A stretch of DNA of 64,000 bases from Cephalopachus bancanus (GCA_027257055.1 JAPVLO010000181.1:2232001-2296000); one strand, 5' to 3'; shown: positions 35,730-48,430, numbered from the stretch's first letter. The notes: generated from the letters alone by a model not told the origin. Translations and numbers: made by a program.

Positions 35730-37567
35730 TAAATTTACCTGGTTTGGGTATCACTGTAATGTTAGCTTCATAAAATGAGTTGGGGAGAGTTCTGGCTTTC
35801 TTGATTGCCTGGAATACTTTCAATAGGATTTGTATGTTTTGTACCATTCTGCTGGAAATCGGTCTGGCCCAGGGCTTTTTTTGTAGGTAGTTTTCTTATG
35901 ATGGAGTCAATTTCCTGGGTTGTTATTGGTCTACTTAGGATCTCAATTTCTTATTGTTTCAACCTTGGGAGGTTGTATGATGCCAGAAAGTCCTCCATTT
36001 CATGTAGGTTATCGAGTTTGTTTCTATACAGGTAAGCATAGTAATCTCTGATAGCCATTTGCATTTCTTCAAGGTTAGTTGTGACTTGATCTTTTGTGTT
36101 TCTGATTGTGTTTACTTTGGGTTTTTCTCTCTTTTTGTTGATCATTCTGGCTAGGGCCCCATCAATCTTGTTTATCCCTTCAAAGAACTAGCTTTTTGTT
36201 TTGTTGATATCTTTTTCTATAGTGTTTTGGTTTGGCGATCTGAATTTTTTTGGTGAATTTAGGATTTTGGTGGTCTTGTCTTTCCAGCTCCCTTAGGTGG
36301 TTTGTTAGGCTGTTAACTTGTTCTTTTTCTATTTTCTTGATGTGTGTTCAAGGACAATTAAATTCCCCTCTTAGTATTACTTTCATGGCATCACAGAGGT
36401 TTTGGTAAGATGTTTCTTTATTTTTATTTCTTTCCAGGATTTCTTTTTTCTTTAGTTAGAGTCCCCCTCTGTTGCTCAGGCTGGAGTGCAGTGGCATGCT
36501 CCCGGCCACTGCAGCCTCGACCTGCTGGGTTCTGGCAATCCTTTCACCTCAGCCTTCCCAGTAGTCAGAACTATAGACGTGTGCAACCACACCCAGCTAA
36601 GTTTTGATTCATCGTAGAAATGAGGTGTCGCCAAGTTGCCTGGGTGGGTCTCGAACCTGCGGGCTCAGGCAATTCACTTGCCTCAGCCTCCCAAAGTGCT
36701 GAGATTACAGACTGAGCTACCGAGCCCAGTCTCCAGGATTCTTTTAATTTCTGTGTTGACCCAGGAGTTGTTCAGCTTCATGTTGTTAATGTTTATGTCT
36801 TTGTGGGTTTGGGAGGAATTTTGTTGGTGGTGATATTAATTTTTATTCCACTGTGGTCTGAGAAGTGCATGGCAGTATTTAAATCTTGTGAAATTTGTTT
36901 ATGCTTGATTTATGGCCATGGATGTGGTTGATCTTGGAGTATATTCTATGTTGTGATGAGTAGAATGTATATTCTGTGGTTGTTGGGTGGAGTGTTCTGT
37001 AGGTATCTGCTAAGTCCATTTGGTCAAGGATCAAGTTGAGACTCTGGATCTCTTTGTTGATTTTTTGTTTTCATGATCTATCTAGGGTTGTTAGAGGGGT
37101 ATTAAGTCTCCAGCTATGATAGTATTAGAATCATTTTTCTTTTTTAGTTTACTTAGTAGCTGCTTTATAAAAGCTGGTGCTCCTGTGTTGGGTGCATACA
37201 TGTGTATGATGGATATTGTTGATGGGTCAAACCTGTAATCATTATGTCCTTTAATATCTTTTAAAATTTTTGATAACTTGAAAGTCATTTTGCCTGATTT
37301 TAAATCACACCTTCTACCTTCTTCTGTGATCCATTCACCTAAAAATTTATCTTCCATGCTCTAACTTTGAGTCTGTTGGCATCCTTTATGTTGAGATGAG
37401 TTTCCTGAAGGCAGCAAATTACTGGGTAATGCTTTTTTTTTTTTAATCCAGTTTTCCATTCTATGTCTTTTCAGTTGTGCATTTAGTCCATTCACGTTCA
37501 TGCTGATTATTGAAATGTGAGAGTTTGTCCCTGTCATAATGCTGTTATAAGGCTCTTTTGTTTTCAT
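35730..37567 (-). pseudogene. L1 ORF2: Partial broken L1 ORF2 of L1-E
   Basis: The start region reads NSHISIISMNVNGLNAQLKR (37540 onward). A second frame covers the middle of the endonuclease (37357-37091, with MYAPNTGAPAFIKQ and NTIIAGD). Linker sequence follows to 35950 (LYRNKLDNLHEMEDFLASYN). The catalytic RT motif is missing because the element ends before it. Confidence 0.88.
36432..36746 (-). mobile_element. Alu: Full-length Alu with target duplication
   Basis: TCCAGGATTTCTTTT at 36433 and TCCAGGATTCTTTT at 36732 flank an antisense Alu of about 285 bp. It is more diverged than most copies in the window; several CpG sites have decayed. Confidence 0.9.
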
Positions 37568-37651
37568 TTAACTTTTGTGTTCATATATGTGTGTGTTTTT
37601 ATTTTTGTGGGTATGCTGTGTTCTCTGCTGCTTCTGTGTCTGTTTCTGATC

Positions 37652-38489
37652 TTATGAAGTATATGGTTTTTCTTTTGTTTCTTTTTTCTTCTGTGCACAG
37701 CACTTTTTAAAGTGTCTCCTGTAGAGCTGGTCTGAAACTGCATATTCTCTTAGGGATTGGATGTCTGTGAAGAATTTTAATTCTCTTTCTTTGATGAATC
37801 TTAGCTTGGCTATATAGGAAATTCTTGGTAGAAACTGTTTATCTTTGAGAACATTAAAGATTGAGTCCAATTCTTTCTCACCTGTAGTATTTCTGCAGAT
37901 AAGTCTGCAGCAGTTCTGATTTGTCTTCCCCAGTAGATAGTCTGACCTTTTCCCCTTGCTGCCTTAGGATTTTTTCTTTCTTTCTTTCTTTCTTAAATTT
38001 ACTTTGTGTTGGCAAATTACTATGTATCTAGTGGTTGGTCTTCTCATAAGATGTCTTGCAGGGGTTCTCTGAATCTCTTGTGCTTATAAAGTTATCTCTC
38101 TGGCCAGATAAGGGAAGTGTTCTTGAATGACCTCATGGGTTGTTTGTTCCAAGGTGTTTCTTTTTCTATTACAGGTATTCTGATCAGATTTAGTTTGATT
38201 TCTTGATAAAATATCACATCTCTTGGATAATTTGTTCTTTCTTCTTAAGTTTTTTTTCTATATTTTTAATAGGGTGGGTTAATTCCCTATTTTGGTATTC
38301 CAGCTTTGAGATTCTTTCTTCTGCTAGGTCAGTTCTGTTTTCCAGGCTTGTCAGTTTGTAATTTATTTCTTGGGTGGAGTTCTGTATTTTTGTTATTTTT
38401 AAGCACATTTTCTTGAGTTTGTCCAGCTCTGTTGCAATTTCACTTAGTTTCGGCCCTTGCATTTCTTGATTTTTATTCATTCTATCCAA
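37652..38489 (-). pseudogene. L1 ORF1: Broken L1 ORF1 of L1-E
   Basis: 38489-38214 encodes a coiled-coil start with heptad-like INYKLTSLENRTDLAEERIS. 37870-37652 gives the C-terminal block around LKDKQFLPRISYIAKLRF. The middle is out of frame and includes a (TTTC)n expansion. Confidence 0.87.
37975..37995. repeat. (TTTC)5 microsatellite inside ORF1 remnant
   Basis: TTTCTTTCTTTCTTTCTT lies within the L1-E ORF1 region, where the related L1-C copy has only a short TTTTTTCTTTT. It is a local expansion. Confidence 0.9.
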
Positions 38490-38499
38490 TGATTCTCTG

Positions 38500-40090
38500 A
38501 TTTCTTAAGTACCTTCTGGGTAGTGTCATTCTCAGAGATAGCCATTGTTTGTGCCCCAGTAGCTATTCTTTCCAGCTCTGACTCTTTGCTGGGCTATGAT
38601 AGTTATCAGCAGTTCTTTGTCGGTTTTTCTTCATTTGTAGCAGTTCTCTTATCTTTCTCTTTAATTCCATTGCTCAGTGGAATTTGGAAAAGCAGTCACT
38701 TCTAGTATTTGCTGTACCTTTTGTCCTTCCTTGAGCCCAGGCTCCAGGTTTGTTCAATTATGAAATAGGGTTGGGAGTGGGACATTGTGCTGTCTTTTTA
38801 TAATTTTGAGCACTTACTAGGCATTGGGGGCAGCTGCAAGGATTCAGAGCTTATTGACAGGTCATAATGTTTGCTATCTGGTGAATGGGCCGGCTGGGAC
38901 TCACTCTCTGTCTCTGCACAGTATGAACTTACAGTGGGTATGCTTGCATAGACCCTGAGTCCATGACAGGGTATAAGCGGAAAAAGAGGAGGAAGAAGGA
39001 GGGGAAAAGGGAAAGAAGAGGAAAGAGAGAAAAAGAAAAAAAAAAACAGAGAAGGAACAAAGAGGGAGAAATGGAGGAAAGAAAAGAGAAAACCAACCAA
39101 CAAACAAAGCAACCAAATGAGATAATCAAAGAAACAAACCAATACCCCCACCCAAAAAAGACTGATTGGCGTTCTCAACTTTAGTATGTCTCTTTGAGAG
39201 GGAGGCTCCCTCTTGTTTCAGGTTCCATGACTGCAGGTCTGTTACTGCAGGTTCCCTCTTCACTGTTGGAAGTTAAGATGTTAGAATCTTTACCCTCTAC
39301 TGCCTGCAATTGGTAGCCATTGCATACCCATGTGAGGATAGGAGGCTGGAATAACTTGATACAGCATCTCTCGGGATCTTGCCCCCTTTCTTCCTTTCCC
39401 AGAGTGGTCATGCATCCAGTTCATGATGGGGCAATGGGGTCTCCTGTCTCTGCCCTGCCCTCGCGATCTCTTTTGCTTGTTGCTAGGGGAAGGGGGGAGT
39501 CAACTGTCCTTGCAATCTCTTTTGCTTGTTTCTAGGGGAAGGGGAGGTCAAAGGGAGGGGAGTCAAAGTGGGGGCCTCCTTCTCAGTCAGTTCTGCTGTC
39601 TGTATCTATCACCCAGCAGCTGGCTCAGGGTGGAGGGTGGATCATCTGGGGTTCTGCATCTGCCATTACCCACCAGGGCTTGTGCACTGAGGACAATGAT
39701 CTCTGAGGTCATAAAGAGCAGCCCCAATGCAATGCAGAGATCAGCACCTGGTCTCAGGATGCAGTTCTGCTGCTCTACAGAGGCTCCCCAGAGCACTCCT
39801 CTGCCCAGGCGTTAGTGTGCTGTTTCTCTGCTGGCTGCAGTTCCTGTCATGAATGGGGTCAATAGCTACTTCCCCAGCAGTTACTAGTCTCCGGATCTTG
39901 GGACCTAGTGGCAAAGCTCTGGAGCCCAGTCCAGGCTTGAGGTGACCTCTCCCTGCTGCTTCCTTGGGACTCTGTCTCAGGCTCCCTCACTGCATTCCCT
40001 CCACAGCCCTTGCTGCCAGCATTCAGCTCACTCCAGCAGTTCTTCCCAGAAAAAGCTCCCAGCTCATCTGCTGCTAGGTCTCCCACCAAA
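38500..40090 (-). promoter_or_regulatory. L1-E 5' UTR
   Basis: G+C-richer sequence upstream of ORF1, with a strongly purine-rich run on the plus strand at 38978-39095 like that in L1-C. The repeated block AATCTCTTTTGCTTGTT(T/G)CTAGGGGA occurs at about 39462 and 39507. The open frames here are compositional. Confidence 0.65.
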
Positions 40091-40094
40091 ATTT

Positions 40095-40765
40095 GTTTTT
40101 AAAACCCTTATGACTAAATAGCAGGAAGAAAGAAAACCTGATTTAAAAATGGGCAAAGGACCTAAACAGACATTTCTCCAAAGAAGACATACAAATGATC
40201 AACAGGTATGTGGAGAAGTACTCGCCATAACTAATTATCAAGGAAATGCAAATTAAAACCAAAGAATTTAAATATAGAACTATCACATGACTCAGCAGTC
40301 CCCCTTCTGGGCATATACCCCAAAATCACCATCTTGTAAAGATAACTGCTCTCCCATGTCACTGTAGCATTATTTACAATAGATAGGCTATGGAAACAAC
40401 CTAAATGTTCATTGACAGATGAATGGATAAAGAATGTGTATCTTTAATACACAAATATAGAGACTGACACAGTGACTACCATGGGTAGTGGGAAGGAGGA
40501 GAGAGAAAATGGGGAGATATAGATCAAAGTCTATAATATATCAGATTTGTAGGATGAGAAAGTTTAGAGAGCTAATGTATGACATGAGGACTAAAATTAA
40601 CACATTTGTATTGTATTAGGAATTTAAAAAATAAATTGAAAAAGCATGAGATGGTAGATGTTAGTTTCACTATGCTAACCATCTGCTATCTATATGTATC
40701 TCATACTGTCACGCTGTAAACCTCAAATATATACAATAAAACTTATTCAAAAACAAATTAAATCA
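40095..40765 (+). mobile_element. L1M: Old L1M-type 3' end
   Basis: AAAAATGGGCAAAGGACCTA, CATTTCTCCAAAGAAGACAT, TGGAAACAACCTAAATGTTC, GATGAATGGATAAAGAA and the closing AACCTCAAATATATACAATA follow the order of an L1M ORF2 end and 3' UTR. It is in the opposite orientation to L1-E beside it, and a piece between about 40262 and 40290 is deleted. Confidence 0.8.
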
Positions 40766-40779
40766 GGCCACTTTCCAGT

Positions 40780-41160
40780 TTAAACTTCTTTTCATTGTAC
40801 TTAGAGTAAAACCCAAGTTTTTTTTCCATGGCCCAGAAACTCTGTGTGATCTGGCCCCTGAAATTTCTCTAGTCCCTCCTGAAGTCACTTCCTCTTTTGT
40901 ATCACTCGCTTTTCAATTCTCTGAACTTGTTAAGCAGTTTCAACTCTGAAGTTTTCACAGATGCTGATATTTTGCCTGGAATACCAGCATCTCTTCCCCT
41001 GCTTTTCATAGGCAGACCCCTTCTCATTCTTCAAATATAATCTTAAATGATACTAATTATATTAGCATCTCATAATTACATTAGGATTATTTAAATATTG
41101 TGATATTATGATATATTGTGATATTGGAGAGGCCCTTTCTCATCGTCCTATCTCAGTATA
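40780..41160 (+). mobile_element. L2: L2 internal remnant
   Basis: TAGAGTAAAACCCAAG, TGTGATCTGGCCCCTG, TTTTGCCTGGAATACCAGCA and CTTCAAATATAATCTTAAAT are worn L2 blocks in the expected order. Confidence 0.6.
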
Positions 41161-41429
41161 GCTCTGTCTCCATTATTTTTGTATTTTATTGTATTTTTTA
41201 TTTTTTTCCTGCATTTCAATAGCTTTAGGGGGTACAAATGGTTTTTGGTTATATGGTTGCATTGCATAGAGGCAAAGAAGTCTGGGCTTTAAGTGCACCT
41301 GTGCACATTGTACCCCACCTGTGCACATTGTACCTCCTAGGTGATTTTCATCCCCTCCCCCTTCTGAGTCTCCAGTGTCCATTATATCATTCTCTATGCC
41401 TTTGCAGATCCTTAGCTTAGTTCTCAATT

Positions 41430-44400
41430 ATAAGTGAGAGCATGCAATGTTTGGTTTTCTGTTCCTGAGTTAGTTCACTTAAGATAATGTTCTCCAATTC
41501 CATCCAAGTTGTTGCAAAAGACATTGTTTCATTCTTTTTGATGGCTATAAATAGTATTCCATAGTGTATATATACTGCATTTTCATTATTCAATGATCTG
41601 TTGATGGGTTTTTAGGTTGATTCCACATCTTTGCAATTGTGAATTGTGTTGCAATAAACATGCAGGTTTTTTTTTTAAAAAAAATTTAATGACCTTTCTT
41701 CCTTTATGTAGACACCTAGTAGTGGTATTGCTAGATCGAATGGTGGCTCTACTTTTAATTCTTTGAGAATTCTCCATACCGATTTCCATGGAAGTTGAAC
41801 TAATTTACTCTCCCAGCAATAGTGTATATGCATTTTCTTTTCTTTGCATCTGTACCTGCATCTGTTTTTTAATTTTTTAATAAAGTTATTCTGACTGGTA
41901 CAAGATGGTTTGACACTGTGGTTTTAATGTGCGTTTCCCTGATGACTAGTGATGTTGAGCATTTTTTCATGTTTGTCAACCATTTGTATATAGTTTCTCG
42001 AGAGATGTCTGTTCATGTTGTTTGCCAACTTTTTAATGGGGTCATTTGCTTTTTTCTTGCTGATTTAAGTTCTTTGTAGATTCCAAATATTACTCCTTCC
42101 TTTGTTAGATGCATAGTTTGTCAATACCTTCTCCCATTCTGTAGGTTTTCTATTTGTTCTTTTGATTATTTCTTTGTGCAGAAGCCACTGAGTTTAATTA
42201 AGTTCCACTTGCTTATTTTTGTTTTTGTTATATTTGCTTTTTGGGTTTTAGCCTTATATTCTTTGCCTAGGCCAATGTCCTGAAGAATTTGTTCCTGTTT
42301 TTACTGATGTTGTTTTGTTTTTTCTAGGATTTTTTGTTTGTTTGTTTCAGGCAAAACAAAAAACTTAAGTCTTGAATCTATCTTGAGTTAATTTTTGTAT
42401 ATGGAGGGAGATAGGGATTATTTCGTGGGTCTGCATGTAGTTATTCACAATTTTCCCAGCCTCATTTGTTGAATAGGGCTTCCTTTCCCCAGTGTATGTT
42501 TTTGTCTGCTTTGTCAAAGATCAGTTGGCTGTAGGTTCTTGGGTTTATTTCTGGATTCTCTATTCTGTTTCATTAGGTGGTGTGTCTGCTCTAGTACCAG
42601 TACCATGATGTGTTGGTTACTACAGCCTTGTAGTATGGTTTGAAGTCTGGTAATGTGATTCTTCCAGGTTTATTCTCTTTGCTTGGGATTGTTTTGGTTT
42701 TTCTGGCTCTTTTTTGGTTTTATATAAATTTTAAGATTTTTTAATTCTGTGAAAAGTAACATTGGTAATTTGATAAGGACTATGTTGAATCTGTAGATTA
42801 CTTTATTTAATATGGTCATTTTACAATGCTGGTTCTTTTGATCCATGAGCGTGGGATGTTTCTCCATTTGCTTTTGTCCTTTACAGTTTCTTTCATTGGC
42901 GTTTTTGTAAATTTTCTCCTTGTAGAGACATTTCACCTCCTTGATTAAATATATTTCTAAGTATATTAGCATTTCAGCTGCCATTATAAATGGTATTTAG
43001 TTCTTGATTTGATTCTCAGCTTGTTCACTACAGGTGTATAGCAGTGCTACTGATTTGTGTGTGTTGTTTTTTATCCTAAAGCTTTACTGAATTCATTTAT
43101 CAAGTCCTGGGGTCTTTTGAAGGAGTCTTTAGGATTCTCTAGGTATAAGATCATATTGTCAGCATTCAGAGATGTTTCAATTTTTTTCTTTTCTAATTTG
43201 GATATCATTTATTTCTTTTTCTTACCTAATTGCTCTGGCTAGGACATCCAGTAATATGTTGAATAGGAGTGGTGAGAGTGGGCATCCTTTCCTTGTTTCA
43301 GTTTTGACGGGGAAGGCATTCAACTTTTCTTCATTTAGTTTGACATTGACTCTGTTTTTTGTCATATATGAGTTTTATTATTTTGAAGAATGTTTCCTGT
43401 ATACCTAGTTTGCTGAAGGGTCTTGTCATGAAATGTTGCTTGATTTTATCAAATGCTTTTTCTACATCTATTGAAATGATTGTATGATTTTTAAATTTTA
43501 ATTCTGCTTATGTAGTCGATCATGTTTATTGGCTTGCTTATTTTGAACTACCCTGTATCCTTGAGATAAAACCCACTTGATCATGGTGTATTTTTTTGTA
43601 TGCATTGTAGAATTCAGTGTGCTAATATTTTGTTGAGGATTTTCAGGTCTGTGTTTACCATGGATATTGGTCTGTAGTTTTCTATTTTGTGTGTGTCTTT
43701 CCTAGCTTTGATATCAGAGTGATACTGGTTTCGTAGAATGAGCTATGGAGAATTTTCTCCTCTTCAATCTTATGGAATAGTTTCAGTAATATTGGTACCA
43801 GTTTCTTGTTTTTCTGAAAACCTGGTGAAATTTGACTGTGAGTCAATCAGGTCCTGAACCTTTTTTTTTTTGGATGGTAGACTTTTAATTTCTGTTTCAG
43901 TTGTGCTACTTGTTATTGGTCTGTTCAGGGTTTCTATTTATTTCTGATTTAAGGTTGGGGGGTTTATTCATTTCTTCTAAATTGTCTAGTTTGTTTGCAC
44001 AGATGTGTTCATAATAGTCTTAAATTATCTCTTGAATTTCCGTCATGTCAGTTGTAATGTCTCCATTTTTGTTTCTGATCAAGCTAATTTGAATCTTCCC
44101 TCTTCATTTCTTAATTAATCTGGCTAGTGTTCTATCAATTTTGTTTCTCTCTCTAAAGAACCGGCTTTTTGTTTCATTGATCCTTTGTATTGTTTTTGTG
44201 ACTTCGATTTCATTTAGTGTTGATCTGATTTTTGTTGTTTCTTTTCTTCTACTAGCTTTGGGTTTGGTTTGTTTGTGTATTTCCAGTCTAGGTGTGATGT
44301 TAGGTTGTTGGTATGCAGTCTTTCCATCTTATTAATGTAGGCCTTAAGCACTATAAATTTTCTTCAGAGCACAGCTTTGGCTACGTCCCAGAGGTTTTGA

Positions 44401-45235
44401 TAACTTGTTTCATTCATTTTGAGGAATTTTTAAATTTCCATCTTGATTTTCTTATTGACCCAAGGATCATTCAGGAGTAGATTGTTTTTGTTTTGTTTCA
44501 TGTTTTTGTTTCATTTCATGAGTTCTTCTTGGTCTTAATTTCTAGTTTCATTCCATTGTGGTCCGAGGGGTGCTTGATATGATTTCAATTTTGAGGGATT
44601 TGTTGAGACTTGGTTTGTGGTATATCATTTGATCAATCTTGAAGAATGCTCCATATGCCAATGAGAAAAATGTATATTCTGTAGTTTTGGGATGAAATGT
44701 TCTGCAGCTGTCTGTTAGTTCCATTTGCTCTAGGGTCTGGTTTAACACCAATGTTTCTTTGTTGACTATCTGCTGTGATGATCTGTTTATTGCTTTCTGT
44801 GGAATGTTGAAGTCTCCCATTATTAATGTATTGCTGTCTATCTCTTTTTTTAGGTCTAGTAGAATTTGTTTTATAAAGATAGGGGCTCTGGTATTAGGCA
44901 CATATATATTTAACATTATTTTGTCTTCTTGTTGGAATCATCCCTTTATCATTATATAGTAACCATCTTCCGTTCTCTCTCTCTTTTAACTATTGTTAAT
45001 TTAAAGTTTGTTTTATCTGATAAGAGAATGCCTAATTCTGCTCTTTTTGTTTTTTATTTACATGGGATATTTTCTCCCACCTTTTTATCTTGAGTCTATA
45101 GGAGTCTTTGTGTGTTATGCAGTTCTCTTGAAGGCAGCAGATATTTGGGTTGTGTTTTGTATCCATTCTGCCAGTCTATATCTTTTTAGTGGGGCACTGA
45201 GACCATTTATATTTAGAGTTAATAATGATATGTAA
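41430..45235 (-). pseudogene. L1 ORF2: Broken L1 ORF2 of L1-G
   Basis: The endonuclease part is seen at 44916-44548 (LNIYVPNTRAPIFIKQ, SNTLIMGDFNIPQ, KTTEYTFFS). The RT region at about 43400-42670 shows NGIYNTVLIKLP-like pieces in several frames. Many stops and shifts. The C-terminal block is spread over 42000-41500. Confidence 0.85.
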
Positions 45236-45389
45236 TATATTATTCTATTAATTATATTGGTTGTTATCTGGTTGCTTTAGTTATTTATTTACTTCTTTAT
45301 TGTGTTGGTATTCCATAAGGCTTGTGCACTTTATGATTTCTAGTGTTTTTCTGCTGGTGCATTTCAATCTTTTGTTTTGATATTTAGAA

Positions 45390-46165
45390 CTCCTTCAAGT
45401 AATTTCTTATAAAGTCAGTCTAGTAGGTGACAAATTTCCTCAGTGTTTCCTTGACTCAGAAAGACTTCATTTGTGAAACTTAGTTTTGTGGGATAAAAGA
45501 TCCTTGACTGACTGTTATTTTATTTGAGGAGATTGAAGATGGGGCCTTCTGTTTTGTCAGGTTTCTTCTGAGAAGTCTCCTATTAGTCTGATAGGTTTAC
45601 CTTTGTAAATTATTTGATGCTTTTTTTCTCACTGCTGTTAAAATTACTTCCTTCACATTAACTTCACATAACTGAATGATTATACGCCTTGGAGATGACC
45701 TTTTTTGCAACAAATCTTCTGGGGCTCTTTGGGCTTCTTGTATCCCGTTGTTTAAAGCCCTGGCAAGACCAGGGAAGTTTTTCTCCACTATTTCCTCAAA
45801 TAGGTATTCCAAACTGTTGCTTTCTTTTCTTTCTCAGGAACACCTATGATTTGTAGGTTTGGACATTTTACATAATTCTACATTTTCGGGCGAAACTGTT
45901 CCAGTCTCTTGATTCTGTTTTCTTTATTGTTGGCTTATAGGTTTAATTCAAAATTCTTTTCATCAAGTTCTGAGATTCTTTCTTCTGCTTGTTCTAGTCT
46001 ACTGTTCAAACTTTCCAATGCATATTGTACTTTCCTAAATGATTTGTTTCCAGAATTTCATCTTGGTTGTTTTTAAGGTGCCTATCTCTTTGGAGAATTT
46101 TTCATTCATGTTCTGTATAATTTTTTTTTATTTTTTTATGTTGGTTTTTAATTTTCTGCTGAAGT
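45390..46165 (-). pseudogene. L1 ORF1: Broken L1 ORF1 of L1-G
   Basis: 45812-45597 encodes YLFEEIVEKNFPGLARA and RSSPRRIIIQLCEVNVKE, the RRM start of ORF1p. The coiled-coil region lies upstream towards 46165, where an Alu interrupts the element. Confidence 0.82.
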
Positions 46166-46493
46166 TTGTGGATCCGTTTTGTTTTTTTGTTTTGAGTCGG
46201 AGTCTCACTCTGTCACTCAGACTGGAGTGCAGTGGCCGCTCCCGGCCACTGCAGCCTCGACCTGCTGGGCTCTGGCGATCCTTCCGCCTCAGCCTTCCAA
46301 GTAACTGGAATTACAGGCATGTGCTACCACGCCCGGCTGATTTTTTTTTTTTTAATTTATTTATTGTAGAGATGAGGTCTCGCTGCCCAGGCGAGTCTCG
46401 AACCCGTGGGCTCAGGCAATCCACTCACTTCAGCCTCCCAAAGGCACGGGATTACAGGCTGAGCCACCGAGCCTGGCTTGTGGATCCATTTTG
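46166..46493 (-). mobile_element. Alu: Full-length Alu with 16-bp target duplication
   Basis: TTGTGGATCCGTTTTG at 46166-46181 and TTGTGGATCCATTTTG at 46478-46493 flank the antisense Alu body. The left-monomer linker has an extra T-run (46341-46352). The insertion is in L1-G. Confidence 0.93.
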
Positions 46494-47660
46494 TAATCAG
46501 TCTTTTGAATTCTATGCCTGGAATTTGTGTGATTTCCTTTTGGTTAGGGTTCATTGCTGAAGAGTTAGTGTGGTCTTTTGGGTGTGTTGGAGAACTCTGT
46601 TTTTTCATATTTTCAGAAATTAAAAATTTTTTTTCTCATTTGGGTAGACTGCTTCTTTTCATTTGACATTGCCAGGGGATGACATAGGCACTGAAGGGTT
46701 TTTTTATTTTTTTCCCTTATATATCCACTTTGGTGTAGTGAATTTCTCAATTGCCAGCTATGGCAGTCTTGTGCTGGGAACCTGGACTGTTTCACAGAAT
46801 TCTGAATAACTGGAATGGCTAAGAAAGTGGTGTTAGCTGGGGCTTAGGATCACACCTTGCCCAAACCTGAAGTATTATATCAGACATGATGGGCTGTGCT
46901 GTTGTCCTCTGGCCAAGAGGTGACACTTGTGGGAGAGAGCTAGCTGCATTGGGTCTTTGAGGAGAATGCAGGTGGGAAAGGAGCTCACCACCCCACCTTT
47001 GTGCACTCTTGGATACATTTTGGGGATTAGTAGGGAGTCTCTGGTCACTGGGGTAATGCTGTGTAGGTCACTGGGTTATGCATTGTAGGCACAGAAGACT
47101 TTACTTGGGGAGTGAGAGGTTGCTATGGCAACAAGTCTTACCCAGCCTCCTGCCTTAACTGCAGGCAGTTTGCATTCTGAATGTCAATGTGCAGCCAGCC
47201 TTGGGCCTCAGGTGTTCTTACAGCAGCCTACCCCAGCCAGGGACTGTCCGCTGCTATGGAGTTTGCCCTTGAGTCCCATCCCCTCCCAGGCTGGCTAGAA
47301 AGCAACTGGGCTGCCAGCAAGGGTTGAGTTTCTGGGAAATGGCAGCTGGCGCTGCAGAAGGCTTTCCTTTTTTGCTTTCTTCACCACTTCACGTGGGTTT
47401 CAGCAGAGTCCAGCTGTGGGTAAGGAATTTCCCGTGAGGAATTGGAGTCCTACAAGGCTCAGAGGGCTCTTCAAGTCCAGGGCAGGAGCACAGAACTCCT
47501 GAAATCACCTTTCCCACTGCATCTGGAGCCTGCCAGTGGTTGTGCCATCATTCATGGGATAGTCTGGCTAGTTCTAGACCAGGCCCATTGATTTTTCTCT
47601 TCTTTGCATTATGTGGTTATTATCACTTTTTTCATGAGTTCTTATTTGGGTGCTGTTCCC

Positions 47661-47749
47661 CTCTGGGTGCTGAGCAAACTCTCTGTTCCTCTCTGGATGC
47701 TGAGCAAACTCTCTGTTCCATTCTGGATGCTGAGCAAACTCTATCATGG
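47661..47749 (+). repeat. 30-bp minisatellite, three units
   Basis: CTCTGGGTGCTGAGCAAACT begins the first unit at 47661; the next two start at 47691 and 47721. The period is exactly 30 bases, so an open frame across it repeats L(G/D)AEQTL. It lies just beyond the 5' end of L1-G. Confidence 0.93.
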
Positions 47750-47799
47750 TTTACTGTGTGAGAGAAAAACACTCTAGTTGCCTCATATTAGCCACTGCA

Positions 47800-48030
47800 T
47801 TCCTCTGCCTATTTTATATTTTAAAATCTATTTCTTTCATAGCCCACTTCTTAACTTGGAATCATATTTGTTTATTTGTTCCTTATTTAGTATCAGTCTT
47901 TCCAGTGAAAATCCAAGCTCTGGGAGAAGAGGGATGGTGTTTATTCTGTTTGCCATTGTATCCCCAATACCCATTGGAGTTTCTGGAGTATAGTAGATGA
48001 CCAATAAATAGTTATTGAGTTAATACGTGA
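47800..48030 (+). mobile_element. L2: L2 3' end remnant
   Basis: AAGCTCTGGGAGAAGAGGGA, TTGCCATTGTATCCCCAATA, then GACCAATAAATAGTTATTGA is a well-preserved L2 terminus. The start is uncertain. Confidence 0.7.
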
Positions 48031-48329
48031 ATACTACTTCCATGAGATTTTTATAGACACTTTTTTCAGGAAGATGGTTTCGTGGTCAAAAATGTTTGGA
48101 AAATTTGACATTAGTCAAAGTTAAAAAGGTTTCTTTACTGCAGGACCTTTCTGGAGCTTTAATATGCTAACAGATTTTCCATTGTTAATGAATTATGAGC
48201 CTGTAAGTGGGAGCTATTGTTTGTGAATTTTCTCATACTTATTTGATCTGGAACTTTTTTTTTGAGGAGCATATCTCTTAGCTTTGGTGTTCTGTAGTAT
48301 GTAATTCAGGGAATGCCAATGTAGCTCAA

Positions 48330-48430
48330 GGTTCTTATTTTATAGACAAAAAAACTGAGGCTCAGAAAGATTCACTGACTTGTTTATAGTTACGTTGTTA
48401 ACTTTTATAGGAGTCAAGTCTTTCATGAAA
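48330..48430 (-). mobile_element. MIR: MIR fragment
   Basis: TTTATAGACAAAAAAACTGA and GGCTCAGAAAGATTCACTGA are the antisense MIR core. Confidence 0.55.

Larger units (their letters stand above)
35725..40092 (-). mobile_element. L1: 3'-truncated L1 (L1-E)
   Basis: This minus-strand L1 contains a 5' UTR (about 40090-38500), ORF1 (38490-37650) and the first half of ORF2 (37567 down to 35730). It breaks off inside the RT domain and has no 3' UTR or A-tail. Losing the 3' end is unusual, because L1 copies normally lose the 5' end. An Alu sits at 36447-36731. The right edge abuts an old plus-strand L1M tail at 40095. Confidence 0.85.
41175..47600 (-). mobile_element. L1: Older near-complete L1 (L1-G)
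   Basis: The minus strand carries a 3' UTR at about 41175-41420, ORF2 (about 45235-41430), ORF1 (about 46160-45390 plus upstream) and a G+C-richer 5' region to about 47600. The 3' UTR differs from L1-B/C/E and resembles the older primate L1PB/L1MA type (ACATTGTACC..., GGTACAAATGG). An Alu is nested at 46182-46477. It is heavily mutated. Confidence 0.82.

Noticed and set aside
38798..39178. Frame rich in F, L and S that looks like a membrane protein
   Set aside because: It is the complement of the purine-rich run in the L1-E 5' UTR; the hydrophobicity reflects T/C-rich codons.
12001..46560. Other Alu-derived frames such as 11900-12352 and 46039-46560
   Set aside because: All show the same antisense-Alu peptide signature and end in flanking sequence.
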